Assembly: GCF_013283785.1 (NCBI RefSeq)
Contig: NZ_JABCPZ010000081.1
Location: 1-42,083, forward strand
Reading direction: 5' to 3'
Length of the DNA: 42,083 bases
Source: Nonomuraea antri
GTDB lineage: Bacteria > Actinomycetota > Actinomycetes > Streptosporangiales > Streptosporangiaceae
The notes under the pieces were generated by a model. The model did not search any database. It saw nothing but the letters and a program-made list of their open reading frames with translations, and was not told where the DNA came from. Shown piece by piece: positions 1 through 9,916 of this stretch. Both the position numbers and the translations under genes were made by a program. The first letter of the stretch is position 1, and each line of letters starts with the position of its first letter.

Positions 1-369
1 GGTCGGGGTCGTGCGGCCGCGCCTGGGGGCCTGGCTCTGCGACGACTCGGGCGACGGCTCCGGCGACTGCTCGGGGTCGAGCACGGCCCGGCCACCGCCC
101 TGCGCGAAGTCGTCCTGGCCGAAGTCGTCCTGACCGGGGTCGTCCTCGCCCTGCTGGTCGGGGTTCAGGTCGTTCTGGTCGCCCTGGTCGCGGTTCTGCT
201 GGTCGGGAGCCTGGCGGTTGCCTGGGCGCGGCGTCTGCCTGCCCTGCTGCGCCGGGTCGCAGATCTCCGCGGCGGCCGGTGCCGCGCCGACGGCGGACGT
301 CGCCACCAGCCCACCGGCCATCAGGGCTAATGCCGACACGGCCGCGGCCATGCGTCTAGATCTCCTCAT
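1..369 (-). CDS. Secreted Gln/Asp-rich low-complexity protein (partial)
   Basis: The gene runs leftward off the window edge, so its C-terminus is missing. The ATG at 369-367 follows an AAGGAG ribosome site about 5 bases upstream. The product starts with MRRSRR and then an Ala/Leu/Val-rich segment ending near AAPAAAE, a typical Sec signal peptide. The visible mature part is disordered: rich in Gln, Asp, Asn, Pro and Gly, with tandem GQDDF units and a Ser/Pro/Glu stretch (DPEQSPEPSPESS). No enzyme domain is visible. Its start lies inside the last codons of the upstream DUF4142 gene (14-base overlap), so the two are probably co-transcribed and translationally coupled. Function unknown; an extracytoplasmic or wall-associated role is an inference from the signal peptide. 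Confidence 0.7.
   Translation of the reverse strand, partial: MRRSRRMAAAVSALALMAGGLVATSAVGAAPAAAEICDPAQQGRQTPRPGNRQAPDQQNRDQGDQNDLNPDQQGEDDPGQDDFGQDDFAQGGGRAVLDPEQSPEPSPESSQSQAPRRGRTTPT
106..150. repeat. Three tandem 15-bp units in the secreted protein gene
   Basis: Units at 106-120, 121-135 and 136-150 share GTCGTCCT and encode GQDDF-like pentapeptides on the minus strand. The repeat is in frame, so copy-number change would lengthen or shorten the disordered region without a frameshift. Confidence 0.7.
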
Positions 370-1015
370 GTTGTCTCCTTGGATCGACCGCCGCCGAGGC
401 GACGGGTGGAGCGGGTGAGGGTGTCGGGGGTTCGGGAAGGTCGCCGTAGTCGACGAGACCGGTGGACTCCAGGAGCGTCATGTGCTTGAGCACGAAGCTG
501 TTCGAGGTGGTGGCGAACTTCCTGATCTCGTTGTTGCGCGTCCCGGCGCGGACGCTCGCGATGGTCGCGAAGACCTTGCCGTGCGCGGCTCTCAGCAGGT
601 TCGCGAAGTCCTCGTCGAAGGCGGCGCCGCTCTCGGCGCCCAGTTGGGCCATCCACCGCTGCTGGTCGGCGTTGGGCTGGTCGGGGAGCGGAACGTCCAG
701 CTTGGCCGCCAGCTTGACGGTGATGGCGTCGAGTTTCATGTGGTCCTCCATGAGGATCCGGCCGACCTCTCTGACCCTTTGCGACTCGGCGCGTTCCTCG
801 GCCCATTCGCCGACGGGCATCTCCCAGAGGCCGGCCTGGCGTACCTTCACCAGCAGGTCACGGTCGGCCGGCCCGAGCGGTCCTGACGGCGACTGCGTCC
901 AGAGCACGCTGGCGACGGGCGCCACTCCTGGCGGCATCACCAGCAGGATCGTGACCGCGGCCGCCACGGCGAAGCCGGCGAACATCAGCACCTCGCCGCG
1001 CAAAAGCCTGTGCAT
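356..1015 (-). CDS. DUF4142 domain protein, membrane-anchored
   Basis: 219 residues. An N-terminal hydrophobic segment (about residues 11-28, MFAGFAVAAAVTILLVM) acts as signal or anchor. Residues about 45-190 match the DUF4142 family: a helical bundle starting LGPADRDLLVKVRQAGLWEMPVGEWA and containing EDHMKLDAITVKLAAKLDVPLP. The family is often called 'putative outer membrane protein', but no biochemical function is established. A Pro-rich tail (PEPPTPSPAPP) follows. ATG 1015 has no clear ribosome site; the in-frame ATG at 985, preceded by GCGAGG, is a good alternative and would start right at the hydrophobic segment. Divergent from the sigma factor gene and overlapping the secreted low-complexity gene downstream, it may belong to a sigma-controlled envelope operon (inference). 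Confidence 0.85.
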   Translation of the reverse strand: MHRLLRGEVLMFAGFAVAAAVTILLVMPPGVAPVASVLWTQSPSGPLGPADRDLLVKVRQAGLWEMPVGEWAEERAESQRVREVGRILMEDHMKLDAITVKLAAKLDVPLPDQPNADQQRWMAQLGAESGAAFDEDFANLLRAAHGKVFATIASVRAGTRNNEIRKFATTSNSFVLKHMTLLESTGLVDYGDLPEPPTPSPAPPVASAAVDPRRQHEEI

Positions 1016-1125
1016 GGTCGGAGGTACGCGTACTTACTACGACCGGTTCACTCATCGCCGGAGATAGTTAGAAATGACTGGAGTTATCGGAGTGGCCATC
1101 AGAGTGATAACGAAGGTGTAAAGAT

Positions 1126-1677
1126 GTGCCCGTGCTAGGTCACCTCGACGGCAGGTTCGAGAGTGCGGATGCCGAGGCGGAACATCGCATCGCGGTGCTC
1201 TACCAGGAGTTCGGCGGCCCTCTGCTGCGCCACGTACGCAAGTCGACCGGTAACGATCTTCAATGGGCCGAAGACGTTGTGCAGGAGACGCTCGTCAGGG
1301 CCTGGAGAAACTCGGCAAGACTGCAATGGGAACCAAGCCTGATATGGGCGTGGCTGCTGACAGTGGCCCGCCGCATCGTGATCGACGGACGGCGGCGCAA
1401 GAGCGTCAGGCCTCACGAGGTCGAGCCGCCGGAAGTCGACATGCTCGCGGTGCCCGACAGCTCAGACAGGGCGTTGTCGGCGATCGTCGTCGCCGACGCG
1501 CTCCGCAGGCTGTCCGAAGAACACCGCGAAGTCATTGAACACACCTACCTCCGAGACCGTACGATAAGTGAAGCGGCGGAGATTCTGGGGATCCCGCCTG
1601 GCACGGTGAAGTCCCGGCTCTACTACGGGATCCGGGCTCTCCGCGAACTGCTCCGGGACAAGGGGGTAGCCGGCTGA
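1126..1677 (+). CDS. ECF-type RNA polymerase sigma factor
   Basis: 183 residues, the usual length of a two-domain ECF (group IV) sigma factor. Region 2 covers about residues 20-90 (AEDVVQETLVRAWRN is the core/-10 recognition part). Region 4 covers about 125-178, with the helix-turn-helix TISEAAEILGIPPGTVKSRLYYGIRAL. The GTG start at 1126 is preceded by GAAGG about 9 bases upstream. The stop codon overlaps the ATG of the anti-sigma gene by one base (TGATG), the typical coupling of a sigma factor to its cognate antagonist. The divergent DUF4142/secreted pair and the gene itself are plausible targets, but no clear GGAAC-type -35 element was recognised between them. The exact ECF group is undetermined. 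Confidence 0.92.
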   Translation: MPVLGHLDGRFESADAEAEHRIAVLYQEFGGPLLRHVRKSTGNDLQWAEDVVQETLVRAWRNSARLQWEPSLIWAWLLTVARRIVIDGRRRKSVRPHEVEPPEVDMLAVPDSSDRALSAIVVADALRRLSEEHREVIEHTYLRDRTISEAAEILGIPPGTVKSRLYYGIRALRELLRDKGVAG

Positions 1678-1874
1678 TGCACGACGGGGTGGCCGCCTAC
1701 GTCCTCGGCGTCCTCGACGAAGAGGAGCTGGAGGAGTTCGAGCGCCACCTCGAAACGTGCGAGAAGTGCCAGGCGGAGCTGGTCGAGCTGGCTGAACTGC
1801 CCGAACAGCTCGACGAGCTGAAGCACATATCCTCCGCTTCGGGCGACGACCCCCCGATGTCGATGTCGCGTTGA
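1677..1874 (+). CDS. Small zinc-finger anti-sigma factor
   Basis: 65 residues. It carries the zinc-associated anti-sigma (ZAS) motif His24-x3-Cys28-x2-Cys31 in FERHLETCEKC, with His2 as a possible fourth ligand and the YVLGVLDEEELEEFE helix typical of zf-HC2 proteins. Unlike most ZAS proteins there is no transmembrane segment or sensor domain: the chain ends after an acidic/Leu-rich helix and a short Ser/Pro tail. It is therefore predicted to be soluble and could respond to a cytoplasmic, possibly redox, signal through its Cys residues. Translation is coupled to the sigma gene. The partner assignment follows from position and from established ECF/ZAS pairing. Confidence 0.85.
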   Translation: MHDGVAAYVLGVLDEEELEEFERHLETCEKCQAELVELAELPEQLDELKHISSASGDDPPMSMSR

Positions 1875-1959
1875 CGTCTGTGCCCTTTTCGGGTGGTATC
1901 GGTTACGGCGAGGCACACGCTCGGTGAACAAGGCCGGGCGATTCAGGGGGAGGTGTTCG

Positions 1960-2763
1960 GTGGGCATCGACGGTGATGCGCCCGTCCCTCCGCACCGGCG
2001 GTTCGGCGAGGAAGGCGGCCGGCTGTCGTACGGCGGCTACCTCCGCCTGCCCGAGTTGCTCGCGCAACAGCAGCCCCAGTCACAGGCTCCGGACGAGCTG
2101 CTGTTCATCACCGTCCACCAGGTCTACGAGCTGTGGTTCAAGCTGCTGCTCCACGAGCTGGAGGTGGCGCGCGAGGCCATGTTCGCCGGCGAGCTCTGGC
2201 TGGCCAGGCACCAGTTCCAGCGCGTGCACGCGGTGGAGCGGGTGCTGGTGGAGCAGGTGGAGGTCCTGGAGACGATGACGCCCCAGGACTTCCTGGAGTT
2301 CCGCGCCGAGCTGGCCCCCGCCAGCGGCTTCCAGTCCGTGCAGTTCCGCGAGCTGGAGTTCCTTTCGGGACTGAAGAACGACCGGTACCTGACGAGCTTC
2401 AGGAACGCCGGCGACGCCGAGCTCGACCGGCTGCGCCGCCGCCTGACCGAGCCCACCCTGTGGGACGCCTACCTGGCCGCGCTCTCCCTGCGCGGCCTGC
2501 CGGTCTCCGACGCCGAGATCATGGAGTCGCTGCTGACGGTGGCCAGGGACCGCCGCTCCCACGACGACCTGTGGCAACTGGCAGAAGACCTGCTCACCCA
2601 CGACGAGACGGCCGCCCAGTGGCGGACCCGTCACGTCCAGATGGTCGAACGCCAGATCGGCACCAAGTCGGGCACCGGCGGTTCGACCGGCGCGCCCTAC
2701 CTGCGAAGCAGGACGCGCCTGCACTATTTCCCACTGTTGTGGGAACTAAGGGCCTGGCTATGA
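1960..2763 (+). CDS. kynA: Tryptophan 2,3-dioxygenase
   Basis: Haem enzyme that opens the indole ring of L-Trp to N-formylkynurenine. Family marks: LSYGGYLRLPELLAQQ near the N-terminus; ITVHQVYELWFKLLLHE, where His53 matches the active-site His; RHVQMVERQIG near residue 226, whose His matches the proximal haem ligand; and the C-terminal GTGGSTGAPYL substrate loop. I choose GTG 1960 because AGGGGGAGG lies at 1945-1953; an upstream in-frame GTG at 1924 lacks a ribosome site and would add 12 residues with no family match. The result is 267 residues, normal for bacterial TDO. Its stop overlaps an in-frame ATG (ATGA at 2760) of the glutamate dehydrogenase frame. No kynureninase or formamidase is present in the window. 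Confidence 0.9.
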   Translation: MGIDGDAPVPPHRRFGEEGGRLSYGGYLRLPELLAQQQPQSQAPDELLFITVHQVYELWFKLLLHELEVAREAMFAGELWLARHQFQRVHAVERVLVEQVEVLETMTPQDFLEFRAELAPASGFQSVQFRELEFLSGLKNDRYLTSFRNAGDAELDRLRRRLTEPTLWDAYLAALSLRGLPVSDAEIMESLLTVARDRRSHDDLWQLAEDLLTHDETAAQWRTRHVQMVERQIGTKSGTGGSTGAPYLRSRTRLHYFPLLWELRAWL

Positions 2764-2801
2764 ACAGCTATGGCAAACCCTCACAAAGGAGTGAGAGCGA
2801 A

Positions 2802-5800
2802 ATGCCGCTCGACGAGGCCAAGGATGAGCTGCTCCAGAGAGCCGCGGAAAGCTGCGCGGCCGGCAGTGACCATGTGAACCCCGAGGAGGCGCTGTCCTTC
2901 CTGCGGTTCTACTACCGGCACGTGGCGCCGGAGGACCTGCTGGAGCGCAATCCCGTCGACGTGTACGGCCCGGCCATGTCGCAGCGGCAGCTGGCCGAGG
3001 TGCGTCCACAGGGCAGGGCGGTGGTGCGCGCCTACACCCCCACGCTTGAGGAGAACGGCTGGGACCCGGGCCACTCGGTGGTCGAGGTGGTCACCGACGA
3101 CATGCCGTTCCTGGTCGACTCGGTGACGATGGAGCTCGACCGGCACGACATCGGCATGCACCTGGTCGTGCACCCGCAGATGCGGGTCCGGCGCGACATG
3201 ACGGGCCGGATGCTGCACCGCGGCCAGGAGGACGTCACCGGCCAGATGCTGGTCGAGTCCTGGATGCACATCGAGATCGACAGGCAGGCCGACCCCGACG
3301 TGCTCAAGGGGCTGGAGGCCGATCTCCAGCGGGTGCTGTCCGACGTGCGGCACGCGGTCGAGGACTTCGCCAAGATGCGCGCGCTGGCCGTGCAGACCGC
3401 CGAAGACCTGAGCATGAACCCGCCGCCGCTGGAGCCCGCGGAGGTCGAGGACAGCCTCGACCTGCTGCGCTGGCTCGCCGACGGGCATTTCACCTTCCTC
3501 GGCTACCGCGAGTACCGCCTGGAGCACACCGACGAGGGCGAGACGCTGCGCGCGATGCCGGGCGCGGCGCTGGGCATCCTGCGCGACGACAAGGTCGGCT
3601 CGGAGAGCTTCTCCGCGCTGCCCGCCGAGGTGCGCGCCAAGGCCCGCGAGAAGCAGCTGCTGATCATCACCAAGGCCAACTCCCGCGCCACCGTGCACCG
3701 CGCGGCCTACCTCGACTACATCGGGGTCAAGCTGTTCTCGCCCGAGGGCGAGGTCATCGGCGAGCGCCGCTTCCTCGGCCTGTTCACGCACGTGGCGTAC
3801 AACGAGTCGATCTCCAGGATCCCGGTGCTGCGCCGCAAGCTGGCCGAGGTGCTCGACCACGCCGGGCTGTCGCCCGACAGCCACGACGGCAAGGACCTGA
3901 TCGAGATCCTGGAGACGTTCCCGCGCGACGAGCTCTTCCAGACCTCCGCCGAGCAGCTGCTGCCGATCGCCATGGGCGTGCTGCGGCTGCGCGAGCGCAA
4001 GCAGGTCAAGCTGTTCCTGCGGCGCGACGACTACGGCCGCTACATCTCCTGCCTGATCTACCTGCCGCGTGACCGCTACACCACCAAGGTGCGGCTGAAG
4101 ATGCAGGAGCTGCTGCTCAAGGCCCTGGGCGGCACCGCGCTCGACTACAGCGCGATGATCGGCGAGTCCGTGCTGGCCCGGTTGCACGTGGTGGTGCGCG
4201 GCGAGCGCGGCAAGCAGCTCCCGCCGCCCAAGGTGGACGTGGAGGAGCTGGAGTCGCGCCTGGCCGCGCTGACCCGCTCCTGGGAGGACGACCTGGCCTC
4301 CGCGCTGAGCGAGATGACCTCCGAGGAGGAGGCCCCGGCGCTGACCAGGCGCTACCAGGCGGCCTTCCCCGAGGGTTACAAGGCGGACTTCCCGCCCAAG
4401 GTGGCCGTGGTCGACCTGCGCCGCCTGGAGCAGCTCGTGGCCGGCGGCGACGACGAGGAAGTCGGCATCAACCTCTACGAGCCGTACGACGCGGCCGAGG
4501 GGGAGCGGCGGCTGAAGATCTATAAGGTCGGCTCGCCCATCTCGCTGTCCCACGCGCTGCCCCTGATCCAGCGGCTCGGCGTCGAGGTCGTGGACGAGCG
4601 TCCCTACGAGATCGACCGCGACAACGACCCGCACACCAAGAACGCCTGGATCTACGACTTCGGCGTGCGTTACCAGCCGTCCGACGAGGTGGACAGGAAC
4701 GACTTCAAGCGGCTGTTCCAGGACGCGCTGACCGCCCTGTGGAAGGGCCAGGTCCAGGCCGACAACTTCAACGCGCTGGTCCTGCGCGCCGGGCTGACCT
4801 GGGAGCAGGCCCAGATCCTGCGCGTGTACGCCAAATACCTGCGCCAGGCCGGCAGCACGTTCTCGCAGCGGTACATGGAGCGGGTGCTCGAAGGCAACGT
4901 GCGCCTGGCCAGGCTGCTGGTGCGGCTGTTCGAGGCCAGGCTCGACCCCAGGCGCTCCGACGACGTGCGCATCGACCTGGTCGAGGCGCTCAGCGAGGAG
5001 ATCCTGGGCGCGCTCGACGAGGTGGCCTCGCTCGACGAGGACCGGATCCTGCGGGCGTACCTGGAGATGATCCAGGCGACCCTGCGCACGAACTACTTCC
5101 AGACCGTCGACGGCGAGCGCAAGCCGTACATCTCGCTGAAGTTCGACCCGCAGGCGATCAGCGTGCTGCCGCTGCCGCGGCCGAAGTACGAGATCTTCGT
5201 GTACTCGCCGCGCGTGGAGGGCGTGCACCTGCGCTTCGGCAAGGTGGCCCGCGGCGGCCTGCGCTGGTCGGACCGGATGGAGGACTTCCGCACCGAGATC
5301 CTCGGCCTGGTCAAGGCGCAGATGGTGAAGAACACCGTCATCGTGCCCACGGGCTCCAAGGGCGGATTCGTGGTGAAGCGTCCGCCGGTGTCCGGCACCA
5401 GGGAGGACGTGCTCGCCGAGGGCGTGGCCTGCTACCGGATGTTCATCTCCGGCCTGCTCGACGTCACCGACAACCTGGTCGACGGCAAGGTCGTGCCGCC
5501 GCCGGACGTCGTCAGGCACGACGGCGACGACACCTACCTGGTGGTCGCCGCCGACAAGGGCACCGCCACGTTCTCCGACATCGCCAACAGCGTGGCCAAG
5601 GAGTACGGCTTCTGGCTGGGCGACGCGTTCGCCTCCGGCGGCTCCATCGGCTACGACCACAAGGCCATGGGCATCACCGCCCGCGGCGCCTGGGAGTCGG
5701 TCAAGTACCACTTCCGCACCACCGGCGTGGACGTGCAGACCACCGACTTCACCGTGGCCGGCATCGGCGACATGTCGGGCGACGTGTTCGGCAACGGCAT

Positions 5801-7676
5801 GCTGCTGTCGCAGCACATCCGGCTGGTGGCCGCCTTCGACCACCGGCACATCTTCGTCGACCCGTCGCCGGACTCGGCCCGCTCGTTCGCCGAGCGGCAG
5901 CGCCTGTTCGCGCTGCCCCGCAGCTCCTGGGAGGACTACGACGCGCGGCTGATCTCCGCCGGCGGCGGCGTGTTCCCGCGCACCGCCAAGTCGATCCAGA
6001 TCACCCCGCAGATGCGCGAGGCGCTCGGCATCGACCAGGGCGTCGCCTCGCTCGCGCCCAACGACCTGATCAGCGCCATCCTCAAGGCCCCGGTCGACCT
6101 GCTGTGGAACGGCGGCATCGGCACCTACGTCAAGGCCAACACGGAGCCGAATTCCGACGTCGGCGACAAGGCCAACGACGCGCTCCGGGTCAACGCGGCC
6201 GACCTGCGCTGCAAGGTCATCGGCGAGGGCGGCAACCTGGGCTTCACCCAGCTCGCCCGCATCGAGTTCGCGCTGAACGGCGGCCTGGTCAACACCGACT
6301 TCATCGACAACTCGGCCGGGGTCGACACCTCCGACCACGAGGTCAACATCAAGATCCTGCTCGACCAGGTCGTCCGCGACGGCGAGCTGACCGACCAGCA
6401 GCGCAACCAGGTCTTCACCTCGATGACCGACGAGGTCGCCGACCTGGTGCTGCGCGACAACTACGCGCAGAACGTGGTGCTGGCCGCGACCCGCGCGCAG
6501 TCGGTCGACATGCTCCACATCCACGCCCGCTACCTGCGCAAGCTGGAGCGCGACGGGCTGGTCAACCGGGAGCTGGAGTTCCTGCCGTCCGACAAGACGC
6601 TGGCCGAGCGCCGCCAGGCCAGGCTCGGCCTGACCGCGCCCGAGTTCTCGGTGCTGCTGGCCTACACCAAGCTCGTGGTCGACGCCGAGCTGCTCGGCTC
6701 CGACCTGCCCGACGACCCGTACCTGGCCTCGTGGCTGGTGTCGTACTTCCCGTCGGCGCTGCGCGAGCGGTTCAGGTCGTACATGGACGCGCACCCGCTG
6801 CGCCGCGAGATCATCACCACCTGCGTGGTGAACGAGCTGGTCAACTCCATGGGCACCACGTTCATGTTCCGGCTCGGCGAGGAGACGGGCGCCTCCACCC
6901 CGGACATCGTGCGGGCCTACCTGGTCGCCCGCGAGGTGTTCGACCTGGCCGGCTTCTACCGGGCGGTGGAGTCGCTGGACAACGAGGTCGACACCGCCAC
7001 CCAGCTGGCCATGCTGCTGGAGGCGCGCAAGCTGGCCGAACGCGGCACCCGCTGGCTGCTGGTCAACCGGCGGCCGCCGCTCGACCTGGCCGGCTCGGTG
7101 AGCTTCTTCGTCAAGGGCGTCAACGGTCTGGCCACGCACATCCCCAAGCTGCTGACCGGGCCCGACCTGCACGCCTACGAGGAGCGGCGTGACTCGTTCA
7201 TCGCCCGCGGCGTGCCGGTCGAGCCGGCCGAGCGGGTCGCCACCATGGTCCCGGCGTACTCGACGCTGGACCTGGTGGAGATCTCGTCGCTGACGGGCCG
7301 GCCGGTCAACGAGGTGGCCGAGGTCTACTTCGACCTGGCCGACCGCCTGCAGCTGGCCAGGATCAGGGAGCGCATCATCGCGCTGCCCCGCGACAACCGG
7401 TGGAACTCCATGGCCCGCTCGGCGCTGCGCGACGACCTGTACGCCGCGCACGCCTCGCTCACCCAGGACGTCCTGTCGCACAGCGCGCCGGGGCTGCCGC
7501 CGGAGGAGCGCCTGGCCAGGTGGTCGCAGGCCAACACGGCGGCGGTGGCGCGGGCCAGGCAGACGCTGTCGGAGATCTGGGAGAGCGACAACTTCGACCT
7601 GGCCACGCTGTCGGTGGCGCTGCGGGCCATCCGCACGCTGGTGGCGGCCAGCAGCCTGCCGCGCACGGAGGCGTAG
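2802..7676 (+). CDS. gdh: NAD-specific glutamate dehydrogenase, large (about 180 kDa) type
   Basis: 1624 residues from ATG 2802, which follows AAAGGAG at 2785-2791; an in-frame ATG at 2760 overlapping the TDO stop would add 14 residues. The enzyme oxidatively deaminates glutamate to 2-oxoglutarate with NAD. The long N-terminal half carries ACT-like regulatory regions; the catalytic part contains VPTGSKGGFVVK, GGLRWSDRMEDFRTE and NGGIGTYVKA, all typical of this large class (1590-1650 residues in Streptomyces and mycobacteria). Regulation of the class in actinobacteria by a GarA-type FHA protein is established elsewhere but not visible here. Placement behind tryptophan dioxygenase suggests an amino-acid catabolic unit. 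Confidence 0.95.
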   Translation: MPLDEAKDELLQRAAESCAAGSDHVNPEEALSFLRFYYRHVAPEDLLERNPVDVYGPAMSQRQLAEVRPQGRAVVRAYTPTLEENGWDPGHSVVEVVTDDMPFLVDSVTMELDRHDIGMHLVVHPQMRVRRDMTGRMLHRGQEDVTGQMLVESWMHIEIDRQADPDVLKGLEADLQRVLSDVRHAVEDFAKMRALAVQTAEDLSMNPPPLEPAEVEDSLDLLRWLADGHFTFLGYREYRLEHTDEGETLRAMPGAALGILRDDKVGSESFSALPAEVRAKAREKQLLIITKANSRATVHRAAYLDYIGVKLFSPEGEVIGERRFLGLFTHVAYNESISRIPVLRRKLAEVLDHAGLSPDSHDGKDLIEILETFPRDELFQTSAEQLLPIAMGVLRLRERKQVKLFLRRDDYGRYISCLIYLPRDRYTTKVRLKMQELLLKALGGTALDYSAMIGESVLARLHVVVRGERGKQLPPPKVDVEELESRLAALTRSWEDDLASALSEMTSEEEAPALTRRYQAAFPEGYKADFPPKVAVVDLRRLEQLVAGGDDEEVGINLYEPYDAAEGERRLKIYKVGSPISLSHALPLIQRLGVEVVDERPYEIDRDNDPHTKNAWIYDFGVRYQPSDEVDRNDFKRLFQDALTALWKGQVQADNFNALVLRAGLTWEQAQILRVYAKYLRQAGSTFSQRYMERVLEGNVRLARLLVRLFEARLDPRRSDDVRIDLVEALSEEILGALDEVASLDEDRILRAYLEMIQATLRTNYFQTVDGERKPYISLKFDPQAISVLPLPRPKYEIFVYSPRVEGVHLRFGKVARGGLRWSDRMEDFRTEILGLVKAQMVKNTVIVPTGSKGGFVVKRPPVSGTREDVLAEGVACYRMFISGLLDVTDNLVDGKVVPPPDVVRHDGDDTYLVVAADKGTATFSDIANSVAKEYGFWLGDAFASGGSIGYDHKAMGITARGAWESVKYHFRTTGVDVQTTDFTVAGIGDMSGDVFGNGMLLSQHIRLVAAFDHRHIFVDPSPDSARSFAERQRLFALPRSSWEDYDARLISAGGGVFPRTAKSIQITPQMREALGIDQGVASLAPNDLISAILKAPVDLLWNGGIGTYVKANTEPNSDVGDKANDALRVNAADLRCKVIGEGGNLGFTQLARIEFALNGGLVNTDFIDNSAGVDTSDHEVNIKILLDQVVRDGELTDQQRNQVFTSMTDEVADLVLRDNYAQNVVLAATRAQSVDMLHIHARYLRKLERDGLVNRELEFLPSDKTLAERRQARLGLTAPEFSVLLAYTKLVVDAELLGSDLPDDPYLASWLVSYFPSALRERFRSYMDAHPLRREIITTCVVNELVNSMGTTFMFRLGEETGASTPDIVRAYLVAREVFDLAGFYRAVESLDNEVDTATQLAMLLEARKLAERGTRWLLVNRRPPLDLAGSVSFFVKGVNGLATHIPKLLTGPDLHAYEERRDSFIARGVPVEPAERVATMVPAYSTLDLVEISSLTGRPVNEVAEVYFDLADRLQLARIRERIIALPRDNRWNSMARSALRDDLYAAHASLTQDVLSHSAPGLPPEERLARWSQANTAAVARARQTLSEIWESDNFDLATLSVALRAIRTLVAASSLPRTEA

Positions 7677-7684
7677 GAGCCGGC

Positions 7685-7713
7685 CGTGGGCGGGCCTTCC
7701 CGGCCCGCCCACG
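7685..7713. terminator. Bidirectional hairpin terminator between convergent genes
   Basis: A perfect 12-bp stem (CGTGGGCGGGCC with its complement at 7702-7713) and a 5-base loop lie between the glutamate dehydrogenase stop and the stop of the leftward lipoprotein gene. No T-tract follows, as is common for actinomycete terminators. Confidence 0.7.
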
Positions 7714-7718
7714 AGGTC

Positions 7719-8753
7719 CTATACCTTGCTGCCCTGGGTCACACCGCCGTCGTGGGCGATGAGGTCGGCCGGACGCGGGGCGGTGGACGGCGGGACCGCC
7801 ACGGCGTACTGGTGCACCTCGGTGAACTTGTATCCCCTGGTCGCCCACGCGGCCCCGACCGCCCAGCGGGCGGACTCGGGCACGGGCCTGGGGTGGTACG
7901 AGCTGTCGGTCCTGTTCTCCATGGTCGTTCTGCGCGACAGCGAGTACTGGATCAGCGCGCCGCCGTCCGTGGTCCGCAGCGCGAAGGCCGGATAGGTGTC
8001 GGGGCTGAAGATCGAGTCGTAGCTCCACATCGCCAGCTTCGCGGCGTCGCGTGCATCGGTGATCTGGCCGGCGATCTCCGTGGTGTACGGCCCCTCGCTG
8101 ATCAGCCCGGCCGTCGGCCCCTTGGCCCCGGCCTCGGCCACGGCGGCGTGCACCGGGCCCATGTAGCGGGGCGAGATGGTGATCGACTTGTCGTCGGGCG
8201 GCAGCGCGGTGGCGTATCCCTCGTCGTCGAGCTTGACCTGCGGGAACTGAGCGCCGGGCAGGAGCTGGGCCGCCGAGCTGAGCGCCCAGGCGGGACCGCG
8301 GAACGTCAGCAGGGTCTGCTGCCCGTCGCGGGTGACCAGCGCGCTGAACCAGGGCGCCTTCTCCCCGGGCGCGAACCTGGGGATGAGGAACGTCGGCCGG
8401 CCCCACACGCGCTGCGGCGGCCGGGAGCCGCTGGTCGCGTAGGCGGCCTTCGTCAGGTCGAGCTGCCCGTCGCGGACCAGTTCCACGGCCATGCGCACCC
8501 GGTTCTCGAACGCCGGGGCCGTGGTGGCCAGCGCCAGATCGTTGCCGGGAAGCGTGACCTCGGCGAAGATCTTGGCGGCCAGCTTCGGCGTGACCAGCGG
8601 CTCGGCGGCCGCGGAACTCCGCGCGGCCGGCGTGCTCGGCTGGGCCGCGGACCTGGTCGGAGTGGGTGCGGGCGCGCTCGTGCAGGCGGTCGCCGCGGCC
8701 AGCAGGCCGGCGGTGAGCGCCAGCACCCTCCCCCGCTGACCGAATCCACGCAC
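7719..8753 (-). CDS. Conserved secreted lipoprotein of unknown function
   Basis: 344 residues. The N-terminus MRGFGQRGRVLALTAGLLAAATAC is a lipoprotein signal with the acylated Cys near position 24, followed by a Ser/Thr/Pro/Ala linker to about residue 50. The remaining 290 residues form one globular domain with motifs such as FLIPRFAPGEKAPWFSALV and SYDSIFSPDTYPAFALRT; I recall similar actinobacterial lipoproteins filed under a DUF family (possibly DUF8094), but that assignment is uncertain. No catalytic motif is recognisable. It converges on glutamate dehydrogenase and diverges from prfB, so it is probably monocistronic. Confidence 0.8.
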   Translation of the reverse strand: MRGFGQRGRVLALTAGLLAAATACTSAPAPTPTRSAAQPSTPAARSSAAAEPLVTPKLAAKIFAEVTLPGNDLALATTAPAFENRVRMAVELVRDGQLDLTKAAYATSGSRPPQRVWGRPTFLIPRFAPGEKAPWFSALVTRDGQQTLLTFRGPAWALSSAAQLLPGAQFPQVKLDDEGYATALPPDDKSITISPRYMGPVHAAVAEAGAKGPTAGLISEGPYTTEIAGQITDARDAAKLAMWSYDSIFSPDTYPAFALRTTDGGALIQYSLSRRTTMENRTDSSYHPRPVPESARWAVGAAWATRGYKFTEVHQYAVAVPPSTAPRPADLIAHDGGVTQGSKV

Positions 8754-8786
8754 CTCGCCATGTTATTCGGGCCCGCGAGGGTCGCG

Positions 8787-8792
8787 TACCCT
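8787..8792 (+). promoter_or_regulatory. Candidate -10 box of a leaderless prfB transcript
   Basis: TACCCT (TANNNT-type) ends 8 bases before the GTG start of prfB at 8801. The purine-rich AGGGAG at 8793-8798 is only 2 bases from the start, too close for a normal ribosome site. A leaderless or near-leaderless mRNA, common in actinobacteria, would fit. No convincing -35 was identified. Confidence 0.35.
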
Positions 8793-8800
8793 AGGGAGAC

Positions 8801-9901
<1,101 letters not shown>

Positions 9902-9916
<15 letters not shown>

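Noticed and set aside
1924..1959. Upstream GTG start for tryptophan dioxygenase
   Set aside because: No ribosome site before 1924, whereas GTG 1960 has a strong one; the extra residues are not family-like.
2781..7712. A 1643-residue open frame on the minus strand opposite glutamate dehydrogenase
   Set aside because: Composition artefact of high-GC codon bias: Val/Gln/His/Arg-rich, no recognisable domain, and the sense strand encodes a full GDH.
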